This document shows, one piece after another, positions 27,344 to 36,669 of a stretch of 64,000 nt of DNA. The notes beneath the pieces are model-generated. The model was not told the origin of the DNA. It did not search any database and saw only the letters and a list, made by a program, of their open reading frames with translations. Origin of the DNA: Cytobacillus oceanisediminis (GTDB taxonomy: Bacteria > Bacillota > Bacilli > Bacillales > Cytobacillaceae); the NCBI RefSeq assembly GCF_007830235.1, contig NZ_VLKI01000011.1:79391-143390 (forward strand). The letters are read 5' to 3'. Both the position numbers and the translations under genes were made by a program. The number at the start of each line of letters is the position of its first letter. The stretch's first letter is position 1.

Positions 27344-28063
27344 TCATTTCACTTCATAATTGAGCAGCATTAGAAGCTCTTCTTCGGTCAATTCCCGATA
27401 CTCACCCAATTCCAATGTATCATCTAGCTCAAGCGGTCCCATCGTAAGCCTTTTTAAATAAATGACTCTTTTTCCGACAGCCTCAAACATTCTTTTCACC
27501 TGATGAAACTTTCCTTCTGTAATGGTTAATTCAATATCAGAGGTTATGCCCGATTTTAAAATCTTCAGCACTCCAGGCTTGGTTTCATAGCCATCATCCA
27601 AGATGACTCCTTTTTTAAATGCGGCAATATCATCATTTGTTACTTCACTGTCAATGACCGCGAAGTAGGTTTTAGGAACATGCTTCTTGGGAGAAAGCAG
27701 CCGATGTGCGAGCTGGCCGTCATTCGTCAGCAGCAAAAGGCCCTCTGTATCCTTATCGAGGCGCCCAACGGGAAACGGGGAAAAGACAAGGTCCTCCATT
27801 TCCAGCAGGTCCACGACTGTTTCAAACTGGGAATCCTCGGTTGCCGAGATTACGCCAGGCGGTTTGTTCATCATTAAATAAATGAATTCCCTATACTCAA
27901 CTCTCTCACCATTTATGACTACGGTGTCCTCCTCAGGATTTACATGGTGCTTCGGGTCTTTCACTTTTTCATCGTTAACGGTTACAGCTCCATCCTTTAA
28001 AAGCTTTTTAACATCTTTTCGGCTGCCGTAGCCCAGATTGGCCAGCATTTTATCAATTCTCAT
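27344..28063 (-). CDS. ytzG: RsuA-family 16S rRNA pseudouridine synthase
   Basis: 239 residues. An N-terminal S4 RNA-binding domain (MRIDKMLANLGYGSRKDVKKLL) precedes the catalytic domain with GRLDKDTEGLLLLTNDG, where Asp of RLD is the nucleophile, and KTYFAVID. The family converts a uridine to pseudouridine in 16S rRNA (U516 in E. coli). GGAGGGTC precedes ATG 28063. Position matches B. subtilis ytzG. Confidence 0.9.
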   Translation of the reverse strand: MRIDKMLANLGYGSRKDVKKLLKDGAVTVNDEKVKDPKHHVNPEEDTVVINGERVEYREFIYLMMNKPPGVISATEDSQFETVVDLLEMEDLVFSPFPVGRLDKDTEGLLLLTNDGQLAHRLLSPKKHVPKTYFAVIDSEVTNDDIAAFKKGVILDDGYETKPGVLKILKSGITSDIELTITEGKFHQVKRMFEAVGKRVIYLKRLTMGPLELDDTLELGEYRELTEEELLMLLNYEVK

Positions 28064-28180
28064 AGTTGACCCTCCAATTCTATAAACAATTTACATGGGC
28101 TTTTGTCCATGTCACATCCGCCCGCTATACATAGACTAATATCATAAGTTCGAATCAATATGAAAGAGGAGATGATTAGT

Positions 28181-28399
28181 ATGTACCCTCGCCAGCAAGG
28201 GCAAGGCATATATATTCCTCTTCCCGGTATTTCGCCAGGTTATCCTGGTTATCCGGGAGGCGGCAATACAGATAGACGTCTTGATCGCCTGGAACGCCAG
28301 GTGCAAAGGCTTGAACGGCAGGTTGACCGGCTGAACCGCAGGCTTGACCGGATTGAAAGGCGTCTCGGCATCGGTGATGGCGGCTATGGCCAGTATTAA
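28181..28399 (+). CDS. Small Gly/Tyr-rich coiled-coil protein
   Basis: 72 residues from ATG 28181 with AGAGGAG 9 bases upstream; the earlier ATG 28160 has no ribosome site. A YPRQQGQG start and a Pro/Gly-rich GYPGYPGGG stretch precede a heptad-like Arg/Leu coiled coil (DRLERQVQRLERQVDRLNRR). It ends GGYGQY. Such small proteins in Bacillaceae are often spore-coat associated; that is inference. Between ytzG and murJ with its own terminator. Confidence 0.75.
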   Translation: MYPRQQGQGIYIPLPGISPGYPGYPGGGNTDRRLDRLERQVQRLERQVDRLNRRLDRIERRLGIGDGGYGQY

Positions 28400-28407
28400 A
28401 TTAAGCG

Positions 28408-28437
28408 AAAAGGTCTCCATTTTACGGAGACCTTTCT
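28408..28437. terminator. Bidirectional terminator, coiled-coil gene and murJ
   Basis: AAAGGTCTCC-ATTTTAC-GGAGACCTTT between convergent genes. Confidence 0.9.
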
Positions 28438-28439
28438 TA

Positions 28440-30056
28440 TTATGCCCTCAGCCTTAGCTTCTTCATCATTCTATCAACTCTTGACCCGAACAGGATATAG
28501 ATTAACTTTGTTCTGAAACTCAAATAGAAATAGATGCCCGCTCCAGCGGCTGCACAGATGGCGACAATGATTATCGCCTGTAAATCCGCTGCCGGCGATA
28601 AGAAGATTGTTAAAATTTTATAAACAATGCTTGTTACGATGAACATACAGAATGTAAATAATACAATCAGCATGCCTCTTCTTAAGATAAGCTTAAACGG
28701 ATATTTGGCATAGGTTTTAATTACATAAAGATTTATTAAGATTGCCACAGTATAGCCAAGTGCCGTTGCAAAAACCGCTCCTTGTGTTTCAAACAGCTTA
28801 ATAAGCGGAATGTTCAAGGACAGTTTTACTAGCAAACCTGTGAGCAAGCTGAGAATCGTAAAGCGCTGCTCATTGATTCCCTGCAAAATTGCTGCCGTAA
28901 CTGAGAAATAGGCAAATAGGATTGCAACTGGCGCATATGTTCGTAATACTTCAGTTCCCAGCTCTTTATGCTCGTAAAATAAAGTAAAGATCGGTTCCGC
29001 CAGCAAGGATAAGCCGACTACGGCAGGAAGAGTCAGAAACAGAAGCACCTGAAACGTCTGATTGAGCTGGCGGTTTAAATCAGACCTGTCTTCTTCCATA
29101 AAAGCCTTTGTTACACTCGGAACAAGCGTCAGTGAAAAGGCTGTTGCCAATGAAACAGGAATAATGACTAGCTTATGCGTTTCGAAGTTGAGGACAGAGA
29201 ATGCGGCTACCGCAATTGCTTTCTCACCGATAGATGACATAGCTCTCATAAAGGTAATCTGGTCGATAAACTGGAAAAGCGGGTTTGCAAGACCTACAAA
29301 CACAAAGGGAGCTGCATAAAGGATGATTTCTTTATAAATATCTTTAAGGGATATATCGACCGTTCCTTTATCATCCTCAAGCAGTTTGTCCAAATGAGGC
29401 TTGCGCTTATACCAATACCACAATAGAACTCCAAGGCTACCAAGCCCTCCGATAAACGCAGCAAAGGTAGCAACACTGATAGCGGTGGTAAGTGAGCCTT
29501 TCATTACATTTAAGACAATATACGCGCCAGCAAGAACAAACAGGATCCGGACAATTTGTTCCACAACCTGTGAAACCGCTGTAGGCCCCATCGACTGATG
29601 GCCCTGGAAGAAACCTCTTATCAAGCTCATGAACGGTATAATAATAAGTGCAAACGAAACCGCACGGATTACGGTGGTCACATCCTCGACGCTGACTTCT
29701 ACATCTTTTCCTGCAAGCGTCATTTCGGCCACTGCCGGAGCCATCATAAATAAGATTAAAAATGAAAGAATTCCGCTGGCCAGCATAATTACCAAGCCTG
29801 ATTTAAAAAGCTTTCTGCCGACTGCGTATTCCTCTATAGCGTTATACTTGGATATAAACTTTGAAACTGCCAGCGGCACACCCGCTGTCGCAATACTAAT
29901 AAAGATCGTATAAGGTGTATACGAAAAGGAATAAAGCGCGGTTCCTTCCTTCCCGACAATATGGTAAAAAGGAATAACATAAAACAAACCAAGAACCTTT
30001 GAAATAATCGTCCCGAGCGTTAAAATGAAGGTTCCCTTTAGAAGCTTAGATGACAT
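28440..30056 (-). CDS. murJ: MurJ-type lipid II flippase (YtgP, MVF/SpoVB-like)
   Basis: 538 residues with about 14 membrane helices, the MOP-superfamily pattern. The N-terminus LLKGTFILTLGTIISKVLG and the RGFFQGHQSMGPTAVSQ loop are typical of the YtgP/SpoVB branch. In B. subtilis YtgP is a lipid II flippase that works alongside Amj. It moves the peptidoglycan precursor across the membrane. GGAAGGGATT precedes the start, which may be ATG 30056. Not part of an operon. Confidence 0.85.
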   Translation of the reverse strand: MSSKLLKGTFILTLGTIISKVLGLFYVIPFYHIVGKEGTALYSFSYTPYTIFISIATAGVPLAVSKFISKYNAIEEYAVGRKLFKSGLVIMLASGILSFLILFMMAPAVAEMTLAGKDVEVSVEDVTTVIRAVSFALIIIPFMSLIRGFFQGHQSMGPTAVSQVVEQIVRILFVLAGAYIVLNVMKGSLTTAISVATFAAFIGGLGSLGVLLWYWYKRKPHLDKLLEDDKGTVDISLKDIYKEIILYAAPFVFVGLANPLFQFIDQITFMRAMSSIGEKAIAVAAFSVLNFETHKLVIIPVSLATAFSLTLVPSVTKAFMEEDRSDLNRQLNQTFQVLLFLTLPAVVGLSLLAEPIFTLFYEHKELGTEVLRTYAPVAILFAYFSVTAAILQGINEQRFTILSLLTGLLVKLSLNIPLIKLFETQGAVFATALGYTVAILINLYVIKTYAKYPFKLILRRGMLIVLFTFCMFIVTSIVYKILTIFLSPAADLQAIIIVAICAAAGAGIYFYLSFRTKLIYILFGSRVDRMMKKLRLRA

Positions 30057-30297
30057 ATAATCCCTTCCTTAAAAAAACTGCAGCTTGCAATCTATGTGAA
30101 AACTGTATGTTAAGGCAAAAGCTAATTGAGACAATGATTTTAGCATAAATAATATTAGATTTCGTCATTTTTCTATATTTTTAGACACACTATTTGTAGT
30201 GTACTCTTCTTGACGAAGAAATGCCACTTACAAAACCTGTATATAACGGCTTTATTTTTAGAAAAGGGGCAATTGCATTATAATAGAGGTATTGCTA

Positions 30298-30400
30298 ATA
30301 AAGTGAAACTTCCATCAGATAGGTTTTCTCCATCCCACACTGATGGTTAGTTGAACCAATCGGGCACTTACTGGAAGTTTATCCCTTAGCCTTACTTGTT
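30298..30400 (+). repeat. Family C repeat, left part of copy C1
   Basis: AAAGTGAAACTTCCATCAG, a loop, CTGATGGTTAGTTGAACC, then ATCGGGCACTTACTGGAAGTT: the first half of a family C unit. The matching second half appears at 30664 on the other side of repeat A3. Confidence 0.65.
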
Positions 30401-30405
30401 CTATT

Positions 30406-30652
30406 AAGGCTGTGTTAAAGCTTAATGTTAATTTTTGCACTTTGTTGATTGGAGTGGAAGGCGGGAGATCCTCGAAAATGCATTCGCATTTTCTTCGTGC
30501 GGTGTTCACTCAAGGATGCTTATTCAAAGTCCTGCGGGAGTGCGGATCAAAGGGAGACCCCGTAGGCGCAAGGCGCTGAAGAGGCTCCCGGACCGCCCGC
30601 GGTTCGCTGAGCTTCTTGAGCGGAAATCAACAGGCAAGGTTAACAGAGCCTT
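30406..30652 (+). repeat. Family A repeat, copy A3, inserted in a family C unit
   Basis: 247 bp with terminal inverted repeats AAGGCTGTGTTAA/TTAACAGAGCCTT. Inside are TTGATTGGAGTGGAAGGCG, the CGAAAATGCATTCGCATTTTC hairpin (in parts), GGGAGACCCCGTAGGCG, GCTCCCGGACCGCCCGCGG and GGAAATCAACAGGC. Confidence 0.9.
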
Positions 30653-30663
30653 TCTTAAAAGTC

Positions 30664-30712
30664 TTGAGATGGGGATATTACTGTCTGTTAATCTGCGATA
30701 AAGCGAATCAAG
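30664..30712 (+). repeat. Family C repeat, right part of copy C1
   Basis: GATATTACTGTCTGTTAATCTGCGATAAAG is the closing arm of a family C unit, 15 bases upstream of the ytfP start region. Confidence 0.6.
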
Positions 30713-30728
30713 ATAAGTTGGTGAAAAT

Positions 30729-31997
30729 ATGAAATATGATGTAATTGTAATTGGCGGAGGGCCGTCAGGATTAATGGCTGCCATTGGAGCAGCCGAACAG
30801 AGAGCAAAGGTGCTTTTAATCGATAAAGGGGACAAGCTTGGCAGGAAGCTCGCGATTTCGGGCGGAGGTCGATGCAATGTCACAAATAGGCTGCCAGTAG
30901 ACGAAATCATTAAGCATATCCCAGGCAATGGCCGATTTTTGTATAGCGCCTTCTCCCTTTTTAGCAATGAAGATATTATTAGGTTCTTTGAAAATCTGGG
31001 CATTAAGCTAAAAGAAGAAGACCATGGGAGGATGTTCCCCGTAACAGATAAAGCCCAGTCTGTTGTCGATGCCTTGATTACAAGGCTAAATGAGTTGAAG
31101 GTGGATATTAAAACCAATAGCCCAATCCGTGATGTCCATTATGAAAATGGCAGGGTGAAATCAGTAGAATTAAAAACAGGCGATGTTTATGATACAGATG
31201 CTGTGGTCATAGCGGTCGGAGGAAAATCAGTTCCGCATACAGGTTCAACCGGTGATGGCTATGCATGGGCGGAAAAAGCTGGTCATACAATAACCGATCT
31301 TTTCCCAACGGAGGTTCCATTAACCTCTGCGGAAAGGTTTATTAAAGAAAAAACGCTGCAGGGATTATCGCTTAGAAGTGTGGCGCTTAGTGTTTTGAAT
31401 CCTAAAGGAAAAGCGCTTATCACCCACCAGATGGATATGATTTTTACCCATTTCGGCATTAGCGGCCCAGCCGTTTTGCGCTGCAGCCAGTATGTAGTGA
31501 AAGCAATGAAAAAATGGAACCTGACAGAAGTTACGATGAATTTGGATGCAGTTCCAGACACAAAGGAAGAACCTTTATTCCAGGAAGTTTCAAAAATGAT
31601 TAAGGATGAACCGAAGAAAAGCATTAAGAATCTTTTGAAAGGGCTTGTGCCCGAAAGATACCTGCTGTTTCTTCTTGACCAAAATGGAATTGATCCTTCT
31701 GCACAGGGTGCCAATATCTCCAATGAAAAAGTCAGAAGCTTTGTAAAAGGCTGCAAATCCTTTCAGTTTACTGTTAACGGCACTTTGCCGCTTGATAAAG
31801 CTTTTGTTACCGGCGGCGGTGTATCCGTAAAAGAAGTTGAACCACAAACGATGGCTTCGAAAATGATGGATGGCCTTTTCTTCTGCGGAGAAATCCTTGA
31901 TATACACGGCTATACAGGCGGATACAATATTACATCCGCACTCGTGACAGGCAGACTTGCAGGGATTAACGCTGCAGGCTCCGCAAACAACGTTTAG
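30729..31997 (+). CDS. ytfP: FAD-dependent oxidoreductase, HI0933/BaiN family (YtfP)
   Basis: 422 residues. The dinucleotide-binding loop [12 protein letters not shown] lies at about residues 6-17, followed by [14 protein letters not shown], the family signature, and [16 protein letters not shown] near the C-terminus. The flavoprotein family is widespread, and its reaction in bacilli is unproven; the position next to murJ matches B. subtilis ytfP. Its promoter must lie in the repeat-filled 30057-30728 region. Convergent with cse60. Confidence 0.85.
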   Translation: MKYDVIVIGGGPSGLMAAIGAAEQRAKVLLIDKGDKLGRKLAISGGGRCNVTNRLPVDEIIKHIPGNGRFLYSAFSLFSNEDIIRFFENLGIKLKEEDHGRMFPVTDKAQSVVDALITRLNELKVDIKTNSPIRDVHYENGRVKSVELKTGDVYDTDAVVIAVGGKSVPHTGSTGDGYAWAEKAGHTITDLFPTEVPLTSAERFIKEKTLQGLSLRSVALSVLNPKGKALITHQMDMIFTHFGISGPAVLRCSQYVVKAMKKWNLTEVTMNLDAVPDTKEEPLFQEVSKMIKDEPKKSIKNLLKGLVPERYLLFLLDQNGIDPSAQGANISNEKVRSFVKGCKSFQFTVNGTLPLDKAFVTGGGVSVKEVEPQTMASKMMDGLFFCGEILDIHGYTGGYNITSALVTGRLAGINAAGSANNV

Positions 31998-32007
31998 GAA
32001 AAAATAA

Positions 32008-32037
32008 GAGCCTGATGCTTGCCATGCATCAGGCTCT
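32008..32037. terminator. Bidirectional terminator, ytfP and cse60
   Basis: GAGCCTGATGC-TTGCCAT-GCATCAGGCTC, an 11-bp perfect stem. The cse60 stop codon lies inside it. Confidence 0.85.
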
Positions 32038-32211
32038 ATATATGACCATTGCAGAAAAACAGTAAATCTGCTCGTCTTCATCCTCCTGGACTGCTGCCAC
32101 ATTATACTTTATATCCAGCAGCTTTTTCTCTTCAATTTTCTCCAAAAAGTGGTTCATTTCCTTTTCAAGATCCTTTTCATGTTCATGATCGAATAATTTC
32201 ACCTTAATCAC
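32029..32211 (-). CDS. cse60: Sporulation protein Cse60
   Basis: 60 residues. MIKVKLFDHEHEKDLEKEMN, DIKYNVAAVQEDEDEQIYCFSA and the short C-terminal tail match Cse60, a small sigma-E-controlled sporulation protein. The acidic DEDEQ segment and QIYCFSA are the best conserved part. Function unknown. A sigma-E promoter could not be picked out with confidence. Confidence 0.8.
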   Translation of the reverse strand: MIKVKLFDHEHEKDLEKEMNHFLEKIEEKKLLDIKYNVAAVQEDEDEQIYCFSAMVIYRA

Positions 32212-32278
32212 AGGAAACTTCCTTTCCGACTTTTAAAATTAGTTTAGACAATTTTCTTAATTTTTAAAAATAAAGACA

Positions 32279-32313
32279 CAAAAAAAAACGAAGCCCTGTC
32301 GGCTCCGTTTTGG
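32279..32313 (-). terminator. Terminator of ytwF
   Basis: AACGGAGCC-GACAG-GGCTTCGTT on the minus strand followed by TTTTTT. Confidence 0.85.
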
Positions 32314-32317
32314 TTTG

Positions 32318-32623
32318 TTATTCAGTTTTGCCCTGCCAGTTCATCATACCGCCAACCATATTGCGGACCTTGTAGCCTTGATCTTTCATATAGTGGCATA
32401 CATTTCCGCTGCGGCTGCCGGAGCGGCAAATGAAAATGTACTCAGTGTCTTTATCAAATTTATCAAGGTTTTCCGGAATTGTCCCCATGCGGATATGCTT
32501 CGCACCAGGAATCATGCCGGCTGTAACCTCATCATCTTCCCTTACATCAACAAGCTCAAGCTTCTCTCCTGCTTCAAGCTTCTTTTGCAACTCTTCTGTT
32601 GTAATTTCTTCAATACGGTCCAT
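32318..32623 (-). CDS. ytwF: Rhodanese-domain protein YtwF
   Basis: 101 residues from ATG 32623 with AAAGGGTG upstream. A single rhodanese domain with the active-site loop FICRSGSRSGN carrying the catalytic Cys, and the N-terminal ELVDVREDDEV motif. It likely transfers sulfane sulfur in the cytoplasm; partner unknown. Shortly upstream begins the large family C palindrome array. Confidence 0.85.
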   Translation of the reverse strand: MDRIEEITTEELQKKLEAGEKLELVDVREDDEVTAGMIPGAKHIRMGTIPENLDKFDKDTEYIFICRSGSRSGNVCHYMKDQGYKVRNMVGGMMNWQGKTE

Positions 32624-32716
32624 TACTAACACCCTTTCTAAAAAGCTATAAATATCAGCATGTAGCATTGATAAATGCCGCCACTCCTATAATACCCTAT
32701 ATGGCACAAAAAATAT

Positions 32717-33250
32717 AAAGTGAAACTCCTTTGCGGGTGTTTTTTCCGCAAAGGTTAGTTTCACTTATCGGGATTTTACAGGCAGTTGGCTAATGCTCTC
32801 TATTCTACATGGCATTATGCCAATCTTCAGCCCTACTGCCTGTTAATCTGCGGTAAAGTTCAGCTTTCTTTATGGAGTGGTTTTCTCCATAAAGATTAGC
32901 TGAACTTATCGGGCATTTACAGGTAGTTGGCTGATGCTCTCTATTCTACATGGCATTATGCCAATCTTCAGCCCTACTGCCTGTTAATCTGCGGTAAAGT
33001 GAAACTCCTTTGCGGGTGTTTTTTCCGCAAAGGTTAGTTTCACTTATCGGGATTTTACGGACAGTTTGGGATGTTGATATTATTTTAGATCGATATCTGC
33101 ATTCTGCCCTTACTGTCCGTTAATCGCGGTAAAGTTCAGCTTTCTTTATAGAGCGTTTTTCCCTGGCTTTTACGGGCGGTTGGGATGATGCTTTTTCTTT
33201 TTTATACTTATCTGCATTCAGCCATTACTGCCCGTTAATCTGCGATAAAC
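32717..33250 (+). repeat. Family C array: four head-to-tail units with alternating palindromes
   Basis: Units start at 32717, 32855, 32996 and 33131 (138, 141, 135 and about 117 bp). Each has two palindromes. The first differs between odd and even units: CCTTTGCGG/CCGCAAAGG in units 1 and 3, CTTTCTTTAT/ATAAAG in 2 and 4. The second is TTTACAGGCAGTTGGC/GCCCTACTGCCTGTTAA. Units 1 and 2 are nearly identical in the second half (TGCTCTCTATTCTACATGG). No reading frame is shared. Confidence 0.9.
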
Positions 33251-33278
33251 TGAAACTTCCTGAGTGGAGTTTTATCTG

Positions 33279-33391
33279 TGCTAATAAAAGTCTAAATTGC
33301 TAATATTTTTTTAAAAGTTGCTAATAAATGAACTGAAGTTGCTAATATTTTTAAAAAGTTGCTAATAAAGAGGACATAGTTGCTAATAAAT
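33279..33391 (+). repeat. Family F short-period array: six copies of TGCTAATA
   Basis: Copies start at 33279, 33298, 33319, 33340, 33360 and 33381, a mean period of 20.4 bp. The core is (AGT)TGCTAATA(A/T), with variable filler. The sequence differs from family D at 2164 and 41301, but the spacing is the same. It lies between array C and the leuS terminator. Confidence 0.8.
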
Positions 33392-33476
33392 CGTTGAAAC
33401 CACTAAAAACCATAATAAACTACCCTAATAAAGGGCTTGAGACGGCTTTACCATTTGATACAAATTCCAATCATCC

Positions 33477-33514
33477 AAAAAACCACCCCTTTTTCTAAAA
33501 AAAGAGGTGGTTTT
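33477..33514 (-). terminator. Terminator of leuS
   Basis: AAAACCACCTCTTTTTTT and its partner AAAAAGGGGTGGTTTTTT close a strong stem after the stop at 33527. Confidence 0.9.
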
Positions 33515-33526
33515 AGCTAAAAATTC

Positions 33527-35944
33527 TTAATTTGCAACGATATTTACAAGTTTACCTGGAACGGCAATAACTTTGCGGACAGTTTTTCCGTCAATTTGCT
33601 CTTTTACCTTGTCATCGCCCATTGCGATCTGCTCCAAAAGATCTTTTTTGGCATCTGCAGGCACCATAAGCTTTGCTTTTACTTTGCCGTTGATTTGGAT
33701 AACGATTTCTACTTCGTCGTCAACCATTTTCGCTTCATCATATGCTGGCCATGCTTCATAGGCAATGGAACCGCTGTGGCCAAGTTTTGACCAAAGCTCT
33801 TCGGAAATATGAGGAGCGATTGGCGAAAGCATTTTTACAAAGCCTTCAACATAGCTCTTTGGAAGGACAGTTGCTTTATATGCTTCATTAATAAATACCA
33901 TCATTTGCGAAATGGCTGTATTGAAGCGTAATCCTTCGTAGTCCTCAGTTACCTTTTTAACGGTTTGGTGGTAAACCTTTTCTAGATTTGTGCCTTCTTC
34001 AGTGTTCTGGATTTTCGGGCTTAATTCGCCATTTTCTTCAACAAATAAGCGCCAGATGCGGTCTAGGAATCTTCTTGATCCGTCCAAACCATTTGTAGAC
34101 CAGGCAATGGATGCTTCAAGCGGCCCCATGAACATTTCGTATAGACGAAGTGTGTCCGCGCCGTGGCTGGCAACTATCTCATCCGGATTAACTACATTGC
34201 CTTTGGATTTACTCATTTTTTCATTATTTTCACCAAGGATCATCCCTTGGTTGAATAGCTTTTGGAAAGGCTCTTTCGTCTGGACAACACCTACATCATA
34301 AAGGACCTTATGCCAGAAGCGGGCATATAGAAGGTGAAGAACAGCGTGCTCTGCTCCTCCGATATAAATATCAACCGGAAGCCATTCTTTTAATTTTTCA
34401 GGGTCTGCAAGGGCTTCGCTATTTTTAGGATCAATATAGCGAAGGTAGTACCAGCAGCTGCCCGCCCATTGCGGCATTGTGTTTGTTTCTCTGCGGCCTT
34501 TTTTGCCTGTTTCAGGATCCACAACGTTAACCCACTCATCAATATTGGCTAATGGAGATTCTCCTGTTCCGGACGGTTTAATTTCCGTTGTTTTCGGCAG
34601 CACCAATGGCAGCTGATCATCCGGAACGGCTGTCATTGTGCCGTCTTCCCAATGGATAATTGGGATCGGCTCTCCCCAATAACGCTGACGGCTGAATAGC
34701 CAGTCACGAAGGCGGTAAGTAACCTTTTTCGTTCCAATGCCCTTTTCTTCAAGCCATGCAATCATCTTTTCAATGGCATCTTCTTTGTTTAAGCCATTAA
34801 GGAAATCAGAGTTTACATGCTCGCCGTCCCCAGTGTAGGCTTCCTTCTCCACATCTCCGCCAGCAACTACCTCTTTAATTGGAAGATCAAATTGCTTGGC
34901 AAACTCATAATCGCGTTCGTCATGAGCCGGAACAGCCATTATTGCGCCAGTACCATAGCTTACTAGAACATAGTCAGCAATCCAGATTGGCATTTTTTCG
35001 CCATTAACCGGATTGACGGCATAGGCACCTGTGAATACTCCCGTTTTTTCTTTAGCCAAATCAGTACGCTCAAGATCGCTCTTGCTCTTTACTTTGTCAA
35101 TGTAAGCCTGAACTGCCTCGCGCTGCCCATCTGTTGTGATTTTATCAACAAGCGCGTGTTCTGGAGCAAGAACAGCATATGTTGCACCATATAATGTGTC
35201 AGGTCGTGTTGTGAAAACAGTGAACGTGCCGTCATGGCCTTCAATATTGAACGTTACTTCTGCTCCTTCAGAACGGCCGATCCAGTTTCGCTGCATATCC
35301 TTTAGGCTCTCTGGCCAATCCAATAAATTTAGGTCCTTAAGCAGGCGATCCGCATAAGCCGTTATTTTTAGCATCCACTGTCTCATTGGACGACGCTCTA
35401 CCGGATGGCCGCCGCGCTCACTCTTTCCGTCAATAACCTCTTCATTGGCAAGAACAGTTCCCAATGCGGGGCACCAGTTAACAGCTACTTCATCAATATA
35501 AGCAAGCCCTTTTTCATAAAGCTTTAAGAAAATCCACTGTGTCCATTTATAATATTCTGGATCCGTTGTATTCACTTCCCGATCCCAATCATATGAAAAA
35601 CCTAGTGCTTTTATCTGGCGGCGGAATGTATTGATATTCTGCTCTGTAAATTGTGCAGGATCATTTCCAGTATCAAGCGCATATTGCTCTGCTGGCAAAC
35701 CAAATGCATCCCAGCCCATTGGGTGAAGGACATTATAGCCCTGCATTCGCTTCATGCGGGAAAGGATATCTGTTGCCGTATAGCCCTCCGGATGGCCAAC
35801 ATGAAGGCCTGCACCGGAGGGATATGGGAACATATCAAGCGCATAAAACTTGCGCTTGCCTTTATCTTCAGTCGTTTTAAATGTTTTATTATCGTCCCAG
35901 TAGCTTTGCCACTTTTTTTCAATCTCCTGGTGATTGAAACTCAT
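33527..35944 (-). CDS. leuS: Leucyl-tRNA synthetase
   Basis: 805 residues, standard for bacilli. The HIGH-type motif is [15 protein letters not shown] and the KMSKS motif is [13 protein letters not shown]. The CP1 editing domain lies between them ([21 protein letters not shown]). It charges tRNA-Leu. GGAGGAAAC precedes ATG 35944. Expression is controlled by the T-box leader directly upstream. Confidence 0.97.
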   Translation of the reverse strand: MSFNHQEIEKKWQSYWDDNKTFKTTEDKGKRKFYALDMFPYPSGAGLHVGHPEGYTATDILSRMKRMQGYNVLHPMGWDAFGLPAEQYALDTGNDPAQFTEQNINTFRRQIKALGFSYDWDREVNTTDPEYYKWTQWIFLKLYEKGLAYIDEVAVNWCPALGTVLANEEVIDGKSERGGHPVERRPMRQWMLKITAYADRLLKDLNLLDWPESLKDMQRNWIGRSEGAEVTFNIEGHDGTFTVFTTRPDTLYGATYAVLAPEHALVDKITTDGQREAVQAYIDKVKSKSDLERTDLAKEKTGVFTGAYAVNPVNGEKMPIWIADYVLVSYGTGAIMAVPAHDERDYEFAKQFDLPIKEVVAGGDVEKEAYTGDGEHVNSDFLNGLNKEDAIEKMIAWLEEKGIGTKKVTYRLRDWLFSRQRYWGEPIPIIHWEDGTMTAVPDDQLPLVLPKTTEIKPSGTGESPLANIDEWVNVVDPETGKKGRRETNTMPQWAGSCWYYLRYIDPKNSEALADPEKLKEWLPVDIYIGGAEHAVLHLLYARFWHKVLYDVGVVQTKEPFQKLFNQGMILGENNEKMSKSKGNVVNPDEIVASHGADTLRLYEMFMGPLEASIAWSTNGLDGSRRFLDRIWRLFVEENGELSPKIQNTEEGTNLEKVYHQTVKKVTEDYEGLRFNTAISQMMVFINEAYKATVLPKSYVEGFVKMLSPIAPHISEELWSKLGHSGSIAYEAWPAYDEAKMVDDEVEIVIQINGKVKAKLMVPADAKKDLLEQIAMGDDKVKEQIDGKTVRKVIAVPGKLVNIVAN

Positions 35945-35982
35945 TTTTGTTTCCTCCTATTAGTGAAAAATAAAATACAATA

Positions 35983-36240
35983 AAAAAACCTCTCATCCCA
36001 ATAAAGGGACGAGAGGATTATGTATAAATCTCCCGCGGTACCACCCACATTAGTGACCATGTCACTCGCTTCATTCATCCTTAACGCGGAAAACGGCAAG
36101 CATTACTGCTACTTCACACTTGCTGCTCAAAGGCGAGTTCATGATGTGCCCGGCTGACTTGCACCGTCCGTCAACTCTCTAAAATCGGGCTGAAGCACCA
36201 TTACTATTCCTTATCTAAGCATTTAGATATATATATATGA
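35983..36240 (-). promoter_or_regulatory. Leucine T-box riboswitch of leuS
   Basis: On the minus strand the T-box GGGTGGTACCGCGGGA lies at 36046-36031. A rho-independent terminator CCTCTCGTCCC/GGGATGAGAGG with a T run lies at about 36016-35983. In stem I, ATGAACTCGCC places the specifier codon CTC (Leu) at 36137-36135. The leader stops transcription when tRNA-Leu is charged and lets it continue when uncharged tRNA-Leu binds. Confidence 0.95.
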
Positions 36241-36248
36241 ATATAACT

Positions 36249-36277
36249 ATTGTAATAAATTCCCCGCCAGGATGCAA
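36249..36277 (-). promoter_or_regulatory. Sigma-A promoter of the leuS leader
   Basis: TTGCAT (36277-36272) and TACAAT (36254-36249) are 17 bp apart, placing the start just before the T-box leader. Confidence 0.7.
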
Positions 36278-36289
36278 GTAAGCTTATCC

Positions 36290-36669
36290 TGACAGGAAAT
36301 TTAATATCTAGAATATGCAGTGACCATCGATTAGGTGCACAATCTTTTACTAAAATTTAATAAAAAACTTCCACCCTGCAATTGCTCATTGTCCTCCTCT
36401 AAATCTACTTTAAATCAGCAAGATGCGGATGGAAGAACAATAAAAGAATCGCAATAATAGGAACTGAATCCTCCTATGCGATGCGGCCTTTTTATCATGC
36501 TTCGGAGCATCGTATATCTGCAGGATTTCAGTATTCACCATTATGCCCACATGTCCTGCTGTTTTATTCAATTCCTGGATCAATAGAAAAAGAAGGCATA
36601 GGCTGCCCTCTTTAATATGTAGACAATTTTGATTGGCCATTGGTTCAAATGTGCTTTAGTCCCTAATTA
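36290..36669. other. Gap upstream of leuS promoter, no gene supported
   Basis: An open frame of 76 codons (36410-36640, minus) has no ribosome site or recognisable domain. A stem ATCGCATAGGA/TCCTATTATTGCGAT at 36446-36486, followed on the minus strand by TCTTTTATT, may end the dehydrogenase transcript. Confidence 0.4.

Noticed and set aside
33279..33391. CRISPR array
   Set aside because: Eight-base core at a 20-bp period with no spacers of CRISPR size.
36410..36640. 76-codon open frame on the minus strand
   Set aside because: No ribosome site, no domain, unusual composition, and a terminator-like stem runs through it.
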